Shown here: piece after piece, positions 22,489 through 35,248 of the stretch
Layout: every line of letters begins with the position of its first letter
How positions within the stretch are numbered: position 1 is the first letter of the stretch
Assembly (NCBI RefSeq): GCF_958450345.1
Contig: NC_088782.1
Span: 63,454,501 to 63,518,500, forward strand
Length of the DNA: 64,000 nucleotides
From: Calliphora vicina
Taxonomy: Eukaryota > Arthropoda > Insecta > Diptera > Calliphoridae
Reading direction: 5' to 3'
Position numbers and translations under genes: made by a program
Notes under the pieces: generated by a model
Databases searched by the model: none
The model's input: the letters and a program-made list of their open reading frames with translations, nothing else
Told to the model about the DNA's origin: nothing

Positions 22489-24339
22489 CTAGTTGACCGG
22501 GTGCGCTTCGCCACCCCAATTAGAAGCAACAAATAGTAGTATTAAGTCTCCCTTTGTGAATATAATTGTAAATGTCTAATTTCATATTTCTGAGTCCATT
22601 ATTATAGAAAATGCAAAAGAAAGTTACCTTTTGTGAATTCAAATTTATTCAGAATCATGTGTGCCTAATTTAAATTTTTTAGGTTTATTATTATAAAATA
22701 TTCAAAAAGTAAAATTGCAATAAATAAATAGTACCATTGATTATCTCTTTTGAATTCGCATTCACTAAACCATAACCCGTCAAGTTTGAATTTCAAATTT
22801 GTATAGCATTTCCTATATTATCAACTAATTTTGTTTCTATAACACTAATTTTGAAATTCTTCGATTTTTTTTTTGGAAACTCTAGGTCCATTATTATATA
22901 AAATTCAAAAAAGTACCCATGAGGATAAAGAAAACGTACCATGAAGTATGCCCTTGAATTTTCACTCACTTGGGACCATATACGCCTAATTTCATATTTC
23001 TATCTCCATTACTATAGAAAATTCAAAAAGTACCATTAAAAAGTACAAAAAAGCCCCCACTTGTGGGTTTCCACTCACTCTGGTCCACATAAGCTTAATT
23101 CCATGTTTTAAGGTTCATTGGTGAAGACATTACAAAAAGTACCATTCGAATAAAGAAAAAGTACCCCTAGAATTCTCACTCACTTAGGACCATATATGCT
23201 TAATTTCATGTTTCTAAGTCCGTTGTTATAGAAAATTCAAAAAGTACCATTAAAAGAATAAAAAAATACCTATAGTTCAATTCTCACATTTTGGTACCTA
23301 AATATAATCCCCTATTTTTAACACTAACCTCACTCAGATACATATCAGCTAACTTTAATGTCGATAAGTGAAATAATTTAAAATGTTAAAAAAGTACCAT
23401 TAGGAAAATAGTACAAATTTCCATTTTCCTCCTTTGAAATTTAAAAATATTCCATTTTGCAAAAATTGTTAATGCTACAGACATGTCTCAAACGATTAAA
23501 ATCTGTGTAAATGTGCCCAAGAATAAATATGTTTTAAAAAAAGTACCAAACTGTTTACCCGGATTTGGCCCAATATACACCTTGGTACTCGAGTTCCAAA
23601 TAACAACCTGTTAGTTAATTTTTCTATGAATCGAGGAACCAATGTTAAAAAATTATCAAAATTGGCTTAATAATTAGCAATAAAATGTATTTTCCCGATT
23701 TTATCCCCTTTTTGGTACCTTTTTTATCCTCATTGCGGTGGTAAAATTTTATTCAAATAAATTTCTGTATCGTGGTAGGAGCTCATAGTAAAATATTCGT
23801 ATGGCTATGTCAAATTATAGAAAAACATATTTTATGAAAAAGTACTAAAAATAAACACAATTTTTATTCCTTAAGGGTTCGAATTTCCAAGAAGTACCAA
23901 ACTTGTATTTTTTATTTTTTGATAAGTAAAGAATACGATTTAAATTTTGTTTCTATGTTTATTGGTTTAAAAGATACATAGAGTGCCAAGAAAGTACCAA
24001 AATACAGTTTTTACCTGTTTTCTCCCCTAAAAGGGTCGAATTTCGAAAAAAGTACGAAACACCTGTCAGCTTATTTTTTAAATAGAGTAACATGCAATTT
24101 TAAGTTTTTTTTAATCTTTCTTAGTTTTGAAGATATAAGGTTACCGAATTTACCCGTTTTTACCCTTTTTACCCCCTAAACGTTCGAATTTCCAAAAATC
24201 CCTTCTTGTGGATCGTTTTGGGGAGGGAGGAACCCACAGTTAAAATTTAATGATTCTAGCTTCAGTCGTTTGGGCTGTGCGATGATGAATCAGTCAGTCA
24301 GTCAGTAACGTTAGATACTCTTTTATATATATATATAGA
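22489..24339 (-). mobile_element. Non-autonomous Helitron with both termini
   Basis: Read on the minus strand it begins TCTATATATATATATAAAAG, with a preceding A. It ends in a hairpin-forming GGGGTGGCGAAGCGCACCC then CTAG, with a following T, so the A/T insertion rule holds. A GACTGACTGACTGA stretch follows the 5' end, and GTACTTTTT/AAAAAGTACC phrases recur throughout. No helicase remains. Related ends are at 38920-39243 (3'), 40722-41545 (5') and 57317-58150. Confidence 0.7.
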
Positions 24340-24631
24340 TTAGGGAAAAATAATTTTGGAATATTTTATAATATCGACCCAGCAGTTTCTCTACCGTTTA
24401 CTCCTTTCGTCCAGTTACAATTTGTAATCTATTTATTATCTAATCAATTGACATACGTTGAAATAACTACTCACGTATGTTATTATGTAACTAAATGATA
24501 TTTATTTTCAATAATTCAATTCAATTAATTTTGGTACAGTTTGTTTTCGGTACTTTTATGTTACAAATTTTTAGTGGCTTTAATTCATATTTAATGATAG
24601 ACATTAGTTTAACTTTAAATATAAATTTTAA

Positions 24632-24865
24632 TTAAAATAAAAGATGCCTTACACTTTCAAGCTTCTTGGCATCTTCTATACATTTCACACAAATATTTTG
24701 AGCACCGCTATTACCAATTCCATTCTGAAATAATTTATTATTATTATTTGCAAAAAAAAAAGAAAGAAAAAAAAACTTGAACAAATTTGAACTTACATCT
24801 CGTGGAGCACCCATTACAGCAGCAACAATGCAACAAACTACAAACAATAATTGAAATAGTTTCAT
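24632..24865 (-). CDS. Bomanin-like short secreted peptide E with CxxC motif
   Basis: Two exons on the minus strand, 24797-24865 and 24632-24724, with a 72-nt GTAAGT...CAG intron in phase 0, giving 53 residues. Signal peptide MKLFQLLFVVCCIVAAVMG, then APRD. Exon 2 begins NGIGNSGAQNICVKCIED, followed by AKKLESVRHLLF. The C-V-K-C motif shortly after the signal peptide, the two-exon layout and the small size match the Drosophila Bomanin (DIM) peptides, which are Toll-induced haemolymph peptides. Assignment to that family is by motif only. The intron is readable in frame, so a 77-codon frame spans the locus; the splice sites and paralogs show that the intron is real. The NGI-NSG core links it to the plus-strand genes at 35249, 47050 and 58599. 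The C-terminal extension is longer than in those genes. Confidence 0.78.
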   Translation of the reverse strand: MKLFQLLFVVCCIVAAVMGAPRDVSSNLFKFFFLSFFFANNNNKLFQNGIGNSGAQNICVKCIEDAKKLESVRHLLF

Positions 24866-24918
24866 ATTTTTATTGAAAATTTAATTACTTTGTTCCACTA
24901 TTATGTTTATTGAAATAC

Positions 24919-24951
24919 TATTGAATACAATAGCTTGCAAGTGTTTTTATA
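24919..24951 (-). promoter_or_regulatory. Core promoter of peptide gene E
   Basis: TATAAAA (24945-24951) on the reverse strand in GTATAAAAACACTTG. The start of transcription is placed ~30 nt downstream by analogy, giving a ~54-nt leader. The ACAGT initiator of the other genes is not evident. Upstream sequence to 25190 has no recognisable gene. Confidence 0.5.
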
Positions 24952-25191
24952 CATATATTTCAAATGGTTATATTTATAGTTGGTTATTATGGTTATATTT
25001 ATGTAGTATCCTACACAAAATTAAATGGTATTCTATGTTCCAGCTGTTATTTGTAAAGCTCAAATACTTTAGTTTTTTTATTATTTCACGGTGCACAGTG
25101 GTGTATCTTCTAAAATCCGATTTCAATATACTACTGTAATAATTTTGGAAATTTAAAAATACAGTCAATATTTTTATTTAAATTGTAGAAA

Positions 25192-25478
25192 AAACAAGTA
25201 AGAGTACTATATATATGAAGAAACAGGGTATAAAAACGTAAGAAACCTCACCAAATTATACTTCAAAATAAAATTTTTAAACATTTTTAGGTAAACAAAA
25301 TATATTTTGTTTTTCTAATTTTTTGGAAAAAAAAATTTCGAATTGATTTTTAAAATTTTTTTTAATTAAACATTTTTTTTGGTTTTTTTAATATTTATCG
25401 AAAAAAAAACTTTTGGTGAAAAAAAATTGGATTAAAAAAAAATTTCCCGATTAAGACCTTACTATGGTCTAATATACG
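25192..25478 (-). mobile_element. 3' fragment of a DINE-like element
   Basis: Starts AAACAAGTAAGAGTACTATAT, the reverse complement of the DINE 3' end, and runs through A/T tracts to GACCTTACTATGGTCTAATAT as in other copies. Confidence 0.55.
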
Positions 25479-25564
25479 TCGCACAGTGGCGCCCGTAGAA
25501 CAAGTGAGGTTGCAAAAATCATAATTTCATGTGTCCCTAAAAAATATTGAATAAACCTCTTTTA

Positions 25565-26819
25565 TACCATGTTCACACGACGGCATTATTCGTCATTCAC
25601 GCTCTCATTCGTCATTCAACCCCCAATTACGAACTGAATTACATGATTCGCCATACAAAATTTCAAGTGCGAATTACCTTGTTCGTACGTAATTCAGTTT
25701 GAATTACCTTATGAATTACGAACGAATGACTGTCATCTCTAATTTTTATCGATTATTTCTGTATCAAAATCAGCTGTCCAAACAAAAATGTCAAAACAAA
25801 ACAAAATAAAGAAAAAGATTTTCGTATTAAATAAATAAATAAATTAAAAGACATAAAAAGTCTGATTAAAGTTAAATACATTTGTAGAAGTAGCAGCTCT
25901 GCCATTCTTTCAGCCCACACCTCTAATAAACCCGCTCGCTGCCCTGGTCCCACTTTCATAATTTGAAAATTTTGTATATAAAACAAAAACAAATTTTTAA
26001 AATTTTTGAAATTTTGTTTTTGCTTTCCATATAAATATCACTTTGGTGACGTGATTTACAAAATTAGGGCCTTTATTTTACTTCCCATAAAATTGATTTT
26101 TCCACAAATTTCAACTTTGCTAACCCATAAGTAGACACCTGAAAGGCGTAGAACCATTTTCAAACACTCATTTCATAGGCTGATCAATTATCTATCATGC
26201 CTTTTAAATTTTTTGATGATCTCATTTGTTTCAAAAGTTATGATTTGGCTCACATCTCAATTTCATCGACCAAACGTCCAACTTTTTGTTAACTCCGATT
26301 TAATGCCATTCAATAGTAAACACATTGAAACTAAGGTAGCCAAAAAATTATATAAAACTATTGTCAATTGTGGGCGTGGCATGATGTTAAAGTCAAATAT
26401 TTTATGTCATTTTATAAAAATGTGATTTTTGTAAATTTGATCAGAAGTAAATTATCATTACTCGCAAACTATTATCGATAATTGGATGATTTTTTATTGC
26501 TATGTTGGTAGGATAATAGTCTTTAAGAACTGGTATGATTTGTCACTGTACCGTTTATACCTGATGTGTTATTATTTTTTTTCTCAGGTACTAGTTATAT
26601 TTTAGTCAAATTTGAATTTCAGTGGAATAAAAGAGCTTAGGGTCAAAAGGGGTTAAACAAATTATACTACCAGGAGAAAGGCCAAAGTGTCCTCTTTAAG
26701 CCCATATATACTTATTGACCAGTTTTGACCTGTTTGTTGAACACTTTTTTCATTTAAATGACATTACTCCCAAATGTTTTTCTATTTTTATTTTATCTGT
26801 TCATATGACTGGCGCAAAG
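25565..26819. other. Gene-free stretch with one dyad-rich block
   Basis: 25578-25740 is built of inverted and direct pieces of ATTCGTCATTC, GAATTACC and CGAACGAATGA, and looks like a decayed MITE. The rest, to 26819, holds short frames only (for example 26213-26425) with no motif I recognise and no second copy to test them. Confidence 0.4.
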
Positions 26820-27250
26820 TACAAGTCGCAATTTTAAAGATATTGCGATAAAATTTGGTACATAATTTTTTTTTTGCTCGAGAACGAAGCCTATTGAAAA
26901 TGACTAAAATCGGTCCATTATTTCACCTAGCACCCATACAAATGTTCTCCCGAAATTGTGCTTTATCGGTCGTAAATGGTAAATTTGTATATGTATCTAC
27001 ACAAAATTTTGCTCCAAATAAGTTTTATATAAACTGAATTAATGTCACCTAATTTTATGATGATCGGTCCATAATTAGTCATAGCTCCAATATAAGGCCC
27101 GCTTCCAAAAATCACTTTAACGAGCATAAATCTCTTAAAAATGTTGGTATAAACACAAAATTCAACAGAAATAACTTCCATATAGACATAAATCACACGA
27201 CCTAATTTCATGGCGATAGGTCCATAATTAGTCATATTGTATTATATGGT
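26820..27250 (+). mobile_element. Family B element, part copy, opposite orientation to 7436-8183
   Basis: Contains CGGTCCATTATTTCACCTAG, GCACCCATACAAATG and ATAATTAGTCATAGCTCC, and ends TATTATATGGTCGAGCTTGGC, the hairpin end of family B in this orientation. Confidence 0.55.
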
Positions 27251-27515
27251 CGAGCTTGGCGGTTTTTATCTGCTGATAACTTTTTTAATAAGTATAGCTG
27301 ATTCAAAAAACAAAAAATTTCCATTTTCATACTAAATGCTATACAAAAATTAAAAGTTCAACTTTAACCTTAAATTGCCCAACAAATGCTGAACCGATTT
27401 TAATGAAATTCAAGAAGTTATCTGTACATCAAAAGAAAAATTTCTAAAATATCTCTATCGGTTCAAAAGTTACAGAGTTTTGGCCGATGAAAAACGATAA
27501 TGAGCCACTGTGCGT

Positions 27516-27868
27516 CGTTGCAAAGGTCTTTGAAATATCTATCATTAGGTATCCATATTGTCTATATTAATGACTTATTAATCCAGAAATATGTATGTCT
27601 AAAATCGAGGTTGTCCTGGTTTTTTCCTTATATCTCAGCCATTTGTGGACCGATTTTCTCGATAGCAACCGAGCCGGAAGAATTCCAGAGATATTGATGT
27701 ATGAATCGTGTATGTAAGTTTTTTGGGGGCTTCGAAAAGTTGATTTCAACAGACAGACGGACAGACAGACGGACATGGCTTAATCGACTCATAGGGTCGG
27801 AAAATTATATTGTGGAATAACAAACTATATATACCCTTGTTACGAAGGTGAAGGGTATACAAATATAT
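27516..27868 (-). mobile_element. Mini-me/DINE-like 5' fragment
   Basis: Reverse-strand copy holding GTCCGTCTGTCTGTCCGTCTG (27755-27775 region), TCCGACCCTAT and the hairpin ATACCCTTCACCTTCG...AAGGGTAT at its right end. 27251-27515 carries no gene. Confidence 0.6.
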
Positions 27869-27870
27869 TT

Positions 27871-29812
27871 TAAAAAATTTCAAAATATTGGGTAGTGGAA
27901 CTTATATGGGAGCTATGACCTATTATCATTCTTATTATGAATTTCATCTTTACTATAGTTTTATGGGTATTATAGTTATTATCGCAAGTGGACCTTATAT
28001 GGCAGCTATGGTCAAATATGGACCGATATTCACAAAATCCAGTAGTATAATTTTTAAATACAAATTACGGATCTGTGTAAAATTTAGGTTTGATATTGGT
28101 CCTTTTATGAGAGCTATAAACAATTATCAGCCGGTCTTGATAGAATTCGGAGCATTATTTGTGTCGAACTTCAACTTAATAGCGATATTTATAAGATATT
28201 ATGCGTGTTTAAGTGCTTTTCGAATGTGAACTTTATATGAGGGCTATATTCAAATATGGTCCGATCCACGAAAAATTTTGTCTTGCGATTATTAGCACGA
28301 AACTTATTTTCGTCAAGTTTTGAATAGATATACTACAATTCTGAAGAACTTTGTATGGAAACTAGGAGAAATCATAGACCGATTCCTATAATTTTCAACA
28401 GACTTAGTCCTTTTATCATAAAAATAACGAGTGTCAAATTTTATGGTATTATCTGCAATATATTTAAACAAATAACAAAAAGTATGTGAAAATTATCATT
28501 TTCACATGAACATTTTGGTTCATAACTTTGGTCCTACTTAGAGATGCTAATCGGGACTGGTTTTTGAAAATCCCGGGGTTTCGGGATTTTAGATTTTTCG
28601 AAAATAAGAAATAAACGTACACAATTATGTCTTTACAATTGAAAGTAATTTTTTTATTTAGCAATTAATTTTTATTAGGCACTAAAAAGCATAAAATAAG
28701 TACATTATGTAACAAGAAATAACAATAAAGTATGTACTTTAAAGTTAATTTCAAAAATTTGATTTGCGGGTCATAATTTTTCTGAATGTTTTTGCGTAAA
28801 TAAAAATAATGGCGTCCATTTTTTTTTTGGAAAATTTTCACTCCTTGTGGTGGTTCAACTCACTTAAAGACGCGCATTTTGAGCACATTTTTCTGTAGAG
28901 CAAACAGTTCATTATATTGCAAATATGATTTCACCAGTCGATTCTGCATCAAAAATTAATACAATTGATGTTTTTCGAATCCTTAAAAATTGTTCCAAAA
29001 ACCCACACATCTTATAAAAAAAATAAAAATTTTTAGTTTTTTTAAACATGCACGATGAAAAGGCATTTTAAGCTCAAAATCTGCGTCTTTAGATGCGTTG
29101 AACCACCACAAGGAGTGAAAATTATCCAAAAACCTTCAGAAAAAAAATATGATTCCCGAAAAACAAATGAAGTGGCCTGGTCACAAACGAACTCTAATGT
29201 ACATTCTGGTCAAAAATAGTACCTTATCTTTCAGCCTTTAGCAAGCGAAATATTTTCATTTTGTTCGAGCTCCCCATCTGAGATAAAATCAGTTTCATTT
29301 GAAGAGGATTTAAATTCAGTTTTGTTAGACATCTTACAAGAAAAGGTGAAGAATTGATTTTCTAGAGGCCCACTCAAGGAAAACCAAAAATACCATTAAC
29401 TATATTGTAGAAGAAGTTGAGCTTAACAACTTTGCTGAACATCACTTTGCAATATTCGGGTATGTAGAATGTCAAAATGCTTGAAAAATGCACCTAAAAA
29501 TGATAATTTCCCCGGGATTTTCGGGAACGGGATTCCCCGTTTATCATCTCTAGTCCTACTATACCGATTTTGCTGATTTTCAATACATTTTCAATAGGAC
29601 AATAATAAAAAAATTATTTGGAAAGTTTACTAAGTTTGTTTGTGTACGTTGGACGTGAGCGTGTTTTACAATCGACTCAATCGACTTAGAATTTCATAAG
29701 GATCAATGAAAAATATATACTTTGTTGGGTCTCAGATGACTATTTCTCAATGTTACACACGGAATGAAAAACTTATATAAACCCTCAATCACCATTTGTG
29801 GTGGTGGAGGGT
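27871..29812 (-). mobile_element. DINE-TR type element interrupted by a hAT element
   Basis: 27871-28530 contains three to four ~150-bp central units (TATATGGGAGCTATGACC type). After the hAT insert, 29561-29812 carries the GACGTGAGCGTGTTTTAC segment, GGGTCTCAGATGA and the terminal hairpin ACCATTTGTGGTGGTGGAGGGTAT. The frame 27888-28229 is a product of the central units. A further DINE tail fragment follows at 29813-29925. Confidence 0.6.
28539..29552. mobile_element. hAT-type non-autonomous element 1
   Basis: 1014 bp with ends TAGAGATG...CATCTCTA and an exact 8-bp target duplication GTCCTACT (28531-28538 and 29553-29560). Subterminal sequence is rich in CGGGATTTTCGGGA-like repeats. An inner palindrome (about 28825-29160, CACTCCTTGTGGTGGTTCAAC and its complement) looks like a second nested unit. 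No transposase frame. 8-bp duplications and TAGAG-type ends are usual for hAT. Confidence 0.75.
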
Positions 29813-29925
29813 ATAATAACAAACATTGAATATGGATACTAAAGTGTTTATACCAATGTAATTTATATAGTTCTCATCATATTTAGGTGGAGGATATTTA
29901 AGATTCGGCACTGCCGGGATATTGA

Positions 29926-31022
29926 CGATTTTTTTTCCAAATTCATCTAGTAGCCCTGGTTGCAGCGCACAGAGGGTTGAAATGTTTTTACAAATTTTGC
30001 GAGCTGTGGTTAAAATTGAAAATTGTGATACTTCGAGAGCGTATATTTTATATTAAGTCTGTTAAAAATAGAAATATTAAAATGGAGCCATCAACTTCAG
30101 GTATTTGAGTACATAAATAAATATTTTTTGTTTAGATAAATGTTTTGTAAATATTTTTTATGTTTTTTTTTAAAGTGTTCCATTATTGGGGTTTTTTCCA
30201 TATATAGATTGAGTTTAAAAAAGTTTAGGGCGAGATTGGGTATATTTCATCAAATATTCTTAAAATATTACATTTCAGCTTATATATCCAAAATAAAATA
30301 TTGTGCGGATTTATTGAGGTTTTTTGCTTATTTAAGTTATAGTGAAAGAACTCCTGTTGCTACAAAACATATGCTGAAACAAAACATGTTAAAAACATTT
30401 TTTCTTCCATTTTTTTAAAGTTGTGTTTTTCTGTATTTATGATTATTCATTACTAAAAAACTACAATATTCTCTTTTGTGACTTTTTTGAAAAAATTTGT
30501 AAATTTATACAATTTTGTGTAAAACAAAAATTGGATTTTAAATTGAATTTATACTAATATAAATACATACAATAATTTCATAATTTGATTTTTTTTAATA
30601 GCACATTAAGTATGCTTTAATTTCCAATTTCATTCATTAATTTATCGCTTTGCATTCCAAACTTACAGTATAAATTGTGAACAAAGGTCTTTTTTCCAAA
30701 AAACAATAATGAGCTTAACGGGTTAAAAAATGTTTTACTTTATTTTCTAAAATGCTGTGTTATTATTGCTTATAATAACTCATCAATAAAAAAAATATAA
30801 TACTTTAAAACTACGGCTTCTATGAATTAATCGCTTCATATTTCCATACATTTAAGTGCACTTATTGTACATAACACAAAGTTGAGGTGTCCGAGGACGG
30901 CCAAATTTAAAAAAGAAAAATACTTGAAATTTAACCTTAATTGCACATTTTTGTATTAATTGATGGCACTTTTCCCAATTATCGTGTAAATTTTTGCAAA
31001 AACTATGAATTTCTTTTAATAT
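29926..31022. other. Gene-free AT-rich stretch
   Basis: No motif, splice pattern or second copy supports a gene. The 92-codon frame 30140-30418 is rich in Phe, Tyr and Lys, as expected from AT-rich sequence. A GCACAGAGGG terminus-like sequence sits near 29966. Confidence 0.4.
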
Positions 31023-32367
31023 CTACACAGAAAAAATTAAATAGTAAAAAACTGAGCAAACGTTTAGTTTTTCTGAATATTTCTTAGGTTTTTTGCACCC
31101 ATTATGACTATAGTAGAAAACCGAATAAAACTTTCAGCTTTACGTTGAACGTGCATTCAGCTTTTTACTATATAGAGTTCAGCTTGAGCAAAAGTAAACG
31201 GGCGTTCAGGTTTTAACTATATTCGTTTAATTTTCGCAATACTGAATGAAAGTTTAGTTTTATATTAGATGCGTTCAATTTCTTCATTACTGAACGTAAG
31301 CTTATTATTTTACCAGCTGCGTTCAGAGAATTAAATAAAAGATTTTTTTAATATTAACAAAATTTATTCAATATATTTTACAAGCATTATTCATACATAA
31401 ATGTTTACATAAACAACTATTTCTATAAACTCACCGAAACCTGCTCTTCTTGAGGAAATTACTGCATATGTCATCGACAATTACCTTAAAATTAGATGGT
31501 GCTTGTAGAAGGCGTTTTCCAGGATTATACATATTTGTACTAAATTCAAAAACATAAACTTAAAAATAAATAATGAAAAAAATTAATTACCATAAACTCA
31601 CGTTTTTCAAATACACACTGTCTTGTTCCAGTTCTTAAAAAGCTTATCACGAATATCTGCTCGGGGTCCAATTTGTTTAATAGATGTAGATGTTATACTG
31701 GATTCCCGCTTCTATAATAAACAATTATATTAATTAAATAATATGTCCAATATGTATATACAACTTACCTTGTAACTCCGGCAATAGAAATTGAGTTGCT
31801 CTAACAAAGCTTAATGTTAATGTATGGATGTCAGTATATAAAATATGAACCACTGACTTCAAAAATCAACACACAAATAAGATTTGGTCAAAGTTAATAT
31901 TTGTAGTTTTTCTATTAGAATCCCGTTATTTCTGTAGCCGTTTTAAAAAAATTTGCCAAAAATATTTTTAACATGTCCCGTTCAGATTTATTGAACGATG
32001 CGTTTAGTTTTTTTACTATTCCACTATGCTGAACGGCACGTTTTACGGTTTCTATGAAGAACTTTACTGAATTTTGCATTCAGTTTTGCTAAATGAGTGT
32101 TCAGCGAAGAATTATTTAGTTGATTCTAAAAATCTGAACAAAACGTTCAGGTCGCTAGTAGAAAGGATTGGGTTTTAATATGTTACGTTCAGAAAAACGT
32201 TTGCTTGGTCTATTACGAGCTGAACGTCGCGTAGTAAACACCAAATAAGCGTTCAGATCTTGGATATTTGAAGGCGACTTTAAAGGGGTGTAGTAAATGC
32301 GACTAGTAGCATTCAGTTTGGCTATTTCTAAACGATGCGTTCAGATAATATAATTTTTTGTGTGTAG
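31023..32367. mobile_element. Foldback-like element with GCGTTCAG subrepeats
   Basis: Terminal inverted repeats CTACACAGAAAAAATTA and CTACACACAAAAAATTA. Arms (about 31023-31330 and 31970-32367) consist of degenerate 25-40-bp repeats pairing GCGTTCAG or AACGTTCAG with TTTACTA. The middle (31330-31970) is AT-rich with no clear gene. 32368-32650 also holds nothing recognisable. Confidence 0.55.
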
Positions 32368-32651
32368 TTATCAGAAATTTGAACATTTCGGATTTTTTTC
32401 TCTCACATAGTTAAAAGCTAATTGAGGAGCCGCAGAACAAAAGGTACTTTTTCGCACATATCAAATTTTTGGGAAAATGAGTTTTATTTATTTCGTCCCC
32501 TTAAAAAACTGCATGATCCTGGAAATGGTAACAAGTTTCTTACTTATCAATAGATACATCTAACTGCCATAAGTCACCACATTAAATGTTAAGGATGTTT
32601 GATATAAAACCATTTTAATATCGGAAAAAGAACATTTTGTTAAAAAATAAA

Positions 32652-32932
32652 GAAAAACAAGTAAGAAAGTATAATACCCATATAATACCCTACACTAAGT
32701 AAATCTGCAAAAACATTTTTCTTTTAAAATATCAATAATTTTTATTCGTGACTGATTTTCGGAAGTGGGCCTATATGGGAGCTTTGACTAATTATGGACC
32801 GATCATAACATAATTTGGTGACATGTCGATCGGTATACTTTAAGGTGGGTGTTAGACTAATATTTTTGGGCGTTACAAACATCTGCAGAAACGCATAATA
32901 CCCTCCCCACTATGGTGGTGTAGGGTATAAAA
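32652..32932 (-). mobile_element. Internally deleted family B element
   Basis: AAACAAGTAAGAAAGTATAAT at one end, TATGGTGGTGTAGGGTAT at the other, and GGGAGCTTTGACTAATTATG inside. About 460 bp shorter than the copy at 7436. 32933-33237 is AT-rich without a gene. Confidence 0.6.
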
Positions 32933-33237
32933 AGTACGTTTTGTTAAAAACAAAATTAAAAAGTATGTTTTTTATGCGTTTTTTTTTAACGATAATATTT
33001 TCAATTAATGTTTTTAATCCTGATCTAATATGTAAACAAATTACACATTGAAAATAAATAATTTTTTTTTTCGTTTTATACTAGTGTTGTACGTTTTGTT
33101 AAGAACAGATTCTTTTAGAACCCATTTATTTAGTAAAAAAAAATTAAAACATTTTGCTGACTTGTTTCTAGAAGATTTCAACCCAAAATATTATAAAAAT
33201 ACCAAAAAACAATTTTTGATAAGATGCGAAAAAGTAT

Positions 33238-34275
33238 GATAAATGATCCTATTTCTTCGTTTGTGTTCCGATTTCAAAAAACTTACATATATAGAATCTC
33301 CTCATCGAGCACTACATAAAACCTCGTCGTAGCTATCAATTATCTTTTATAGCTTAATAGATATTCGCATTTGAAAAGTAAATTTTCAACATTTTCTAAA
33401 CTTTTTTATAGGATTAACAACAGATGTACATATATAATAAAAAAGTTAAAAAGCATGGCTGAGTCCAAAGTTATATGCATTTGAATTTAAAAAAAGCGAT
33501 TTTTCGCTATTTTTTTGGGGAAAAAAGTACATTTATTCTTTTTAAGTTATCTAACAAATTTTTAAGAGGATGTATAATGAATTTGTACTTTTTGAAAAGC
33601 TAACTTTACATCAAATATTTAAAATGAAAAAAAAATATAATTTTTGATACCGCGGGGACCAGGTCCATTCAAAAAATGCCTATTTTTTATATAAAATTCC
33701 ACTTTAGAGCAAAAATTCTCAAATCGCATAGTCGATATCAAATTATAATAATCTATTTTAAATGGCCCAATATGTTCTTAATCATTTTGTAAAGGGTTCC
33801 GATAACCCCGCCCCTAGTATGGATAATATGGCCAAAAAACGAAAAAATTCCATTTTTGGAATTTTTCAATACTTTTTTGGGAATTGCGGGATTCCTGATT
33901 ACAAATTTCAGAATTAGTTTTTATTTTTTCATTTTTAATAAAAAAGTCTATATAAGTGTAAAATTTCATTACAAAATATTCATAACTAAAACTTTTATTT
34001 CAATTTGAAAAATGTGTATCTATTCCAAAACTCATTAAAAAGCTTTTTTGTCATATTTTTCAAAAAAGTATTCCATGAATTTGTTAATTTTCAAAAGTTA
34101 TATAGATTATTGGAAAGTAGACAAAATCTTCTATCCATTGATATATAACATGTCTACATTATCTTTTTTACGTGGCAATTTAATTAGGGAAAACCTAACA
34201 ACTCGCTGAGAATTTATGTTTAAATTGGAAGTTACAGATTTATATCCCTCTTTTTTTCTCATGTAGTGCTGTATA
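33238..34275. repeat. Dispersed repeat, family C, copy 3 (inverted relative to copy 1)
   Basis: Shares GATCCTATTTCTTCGTTTG, GGGTTCCGATAACCCCGCCC and the AATTAGGGAAAAC MITE arm with copy 1. It ends at CTCATGTAGTGCTG, the counterpart of the CAGTGGTATGAG end. Confidence 0.6.
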
Positions 34276-34384
34276 TCGGAAAATTATTATTTACAAAATC
34301 AAAATATACTTGTTGCTGGTTTGAAGTTTACTTGATTTAAGAATGCAGACAGTATATCTGACAGTTTTAATACCTATCCAATAT

Positions 34385-34600
34385 CTGCGAGTTTTCAAAA
34401 GTTGTGAAGTGATTTTTTTTTTACATTTCTGTAAGGAACGAATACGAACGAATAAATGTGGATGAAATACTCAACAAAAACTTCATGTACATGAAGCAGA
34501 GTACCCTTTTCATTCCTCCTTCCCCTTTCATCAACCAACTCAAATGTTTTGCAGCAAATGTTTCACAGTATGGATGGGGACTAAATAAAGGTTCAGATAT
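34385..34600 (+). repeat. Relic of the Harbinger-like element
   Basis: Matches the interior of 38157-38831 (CTCAACAAAAACTTCATGTAC, GTTTTGCAGCAAATG and TTCACAGTATGGATGGGGAC). The terminal repeats are not visible here. Confidence 0.5.
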
Positions 34601-35149
34601 GAAATAATATTAAGTCACAAACAGTAAAAGTTTTTCAAATAATTTTAAAAACTTCAGTTTAAAAGTACGTTAAACAAATTCGAAAAATTTGCTCTTTAAA
34701 TCATATTAGTCATATCTAGGATTTTAAACAACTCATATTAAAGGAAGTAAAAAAAAACATTAGTAATTTATATAGTTTTAGAGTTTCTATAAAACCAACT
34801 GGAATTTCAAAACATTTGTGGTCAAACTCACATTATAATAATACAAATTATTCACCTATTATATTATGAATCATGTTGATATTTCCCTACTATTTACAAG
34901 CAATCCTGACCATATCGAGCCCTTGGCGTTAAATTATTGCAAAAGACAAAACCGAAATTTTACCGTATAATATTTTCAGTTGCATTTCCAAGGATTCTTT
35001 ATAAGATCCTTATTGCAGTCCCTTCTACAATAAAGAGGCTTAATAACTTGGATATATTCACTTCCTTATTTGGATAATGACCAATTGAGTTACAAACCTT
35101 ACACAAACTAATAATATCTAATGTGATGTCACCCTACATGACTGACTTG

Positions 35150-35186
35150 TATATAAAAGATATGAAAAACTATTAGAAGGCACAGT
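35150..35186 (+). promoter_or_regulatory. Core promoter of peptide gene F
   Basis: TATATAAAAG (35150-35159), then ACAGT (35182-35186) in GGCACAGTATTC. The leader contains AATAAAGTTTATAGCGGAAA, related to the leader of the minus-strand genes. Confidence 0.7.
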
Positions 35187-35248
35187 ATTCAAATCAATTC
35201 CAATAAAGTTTATAGCGGAAAAAGTTTTACGAATTTAATTAAACAAAT

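Noticed and set aside
30140..30418. 92-codon frame
   Set aside because: Same composition argument; no start context or conserved copy.
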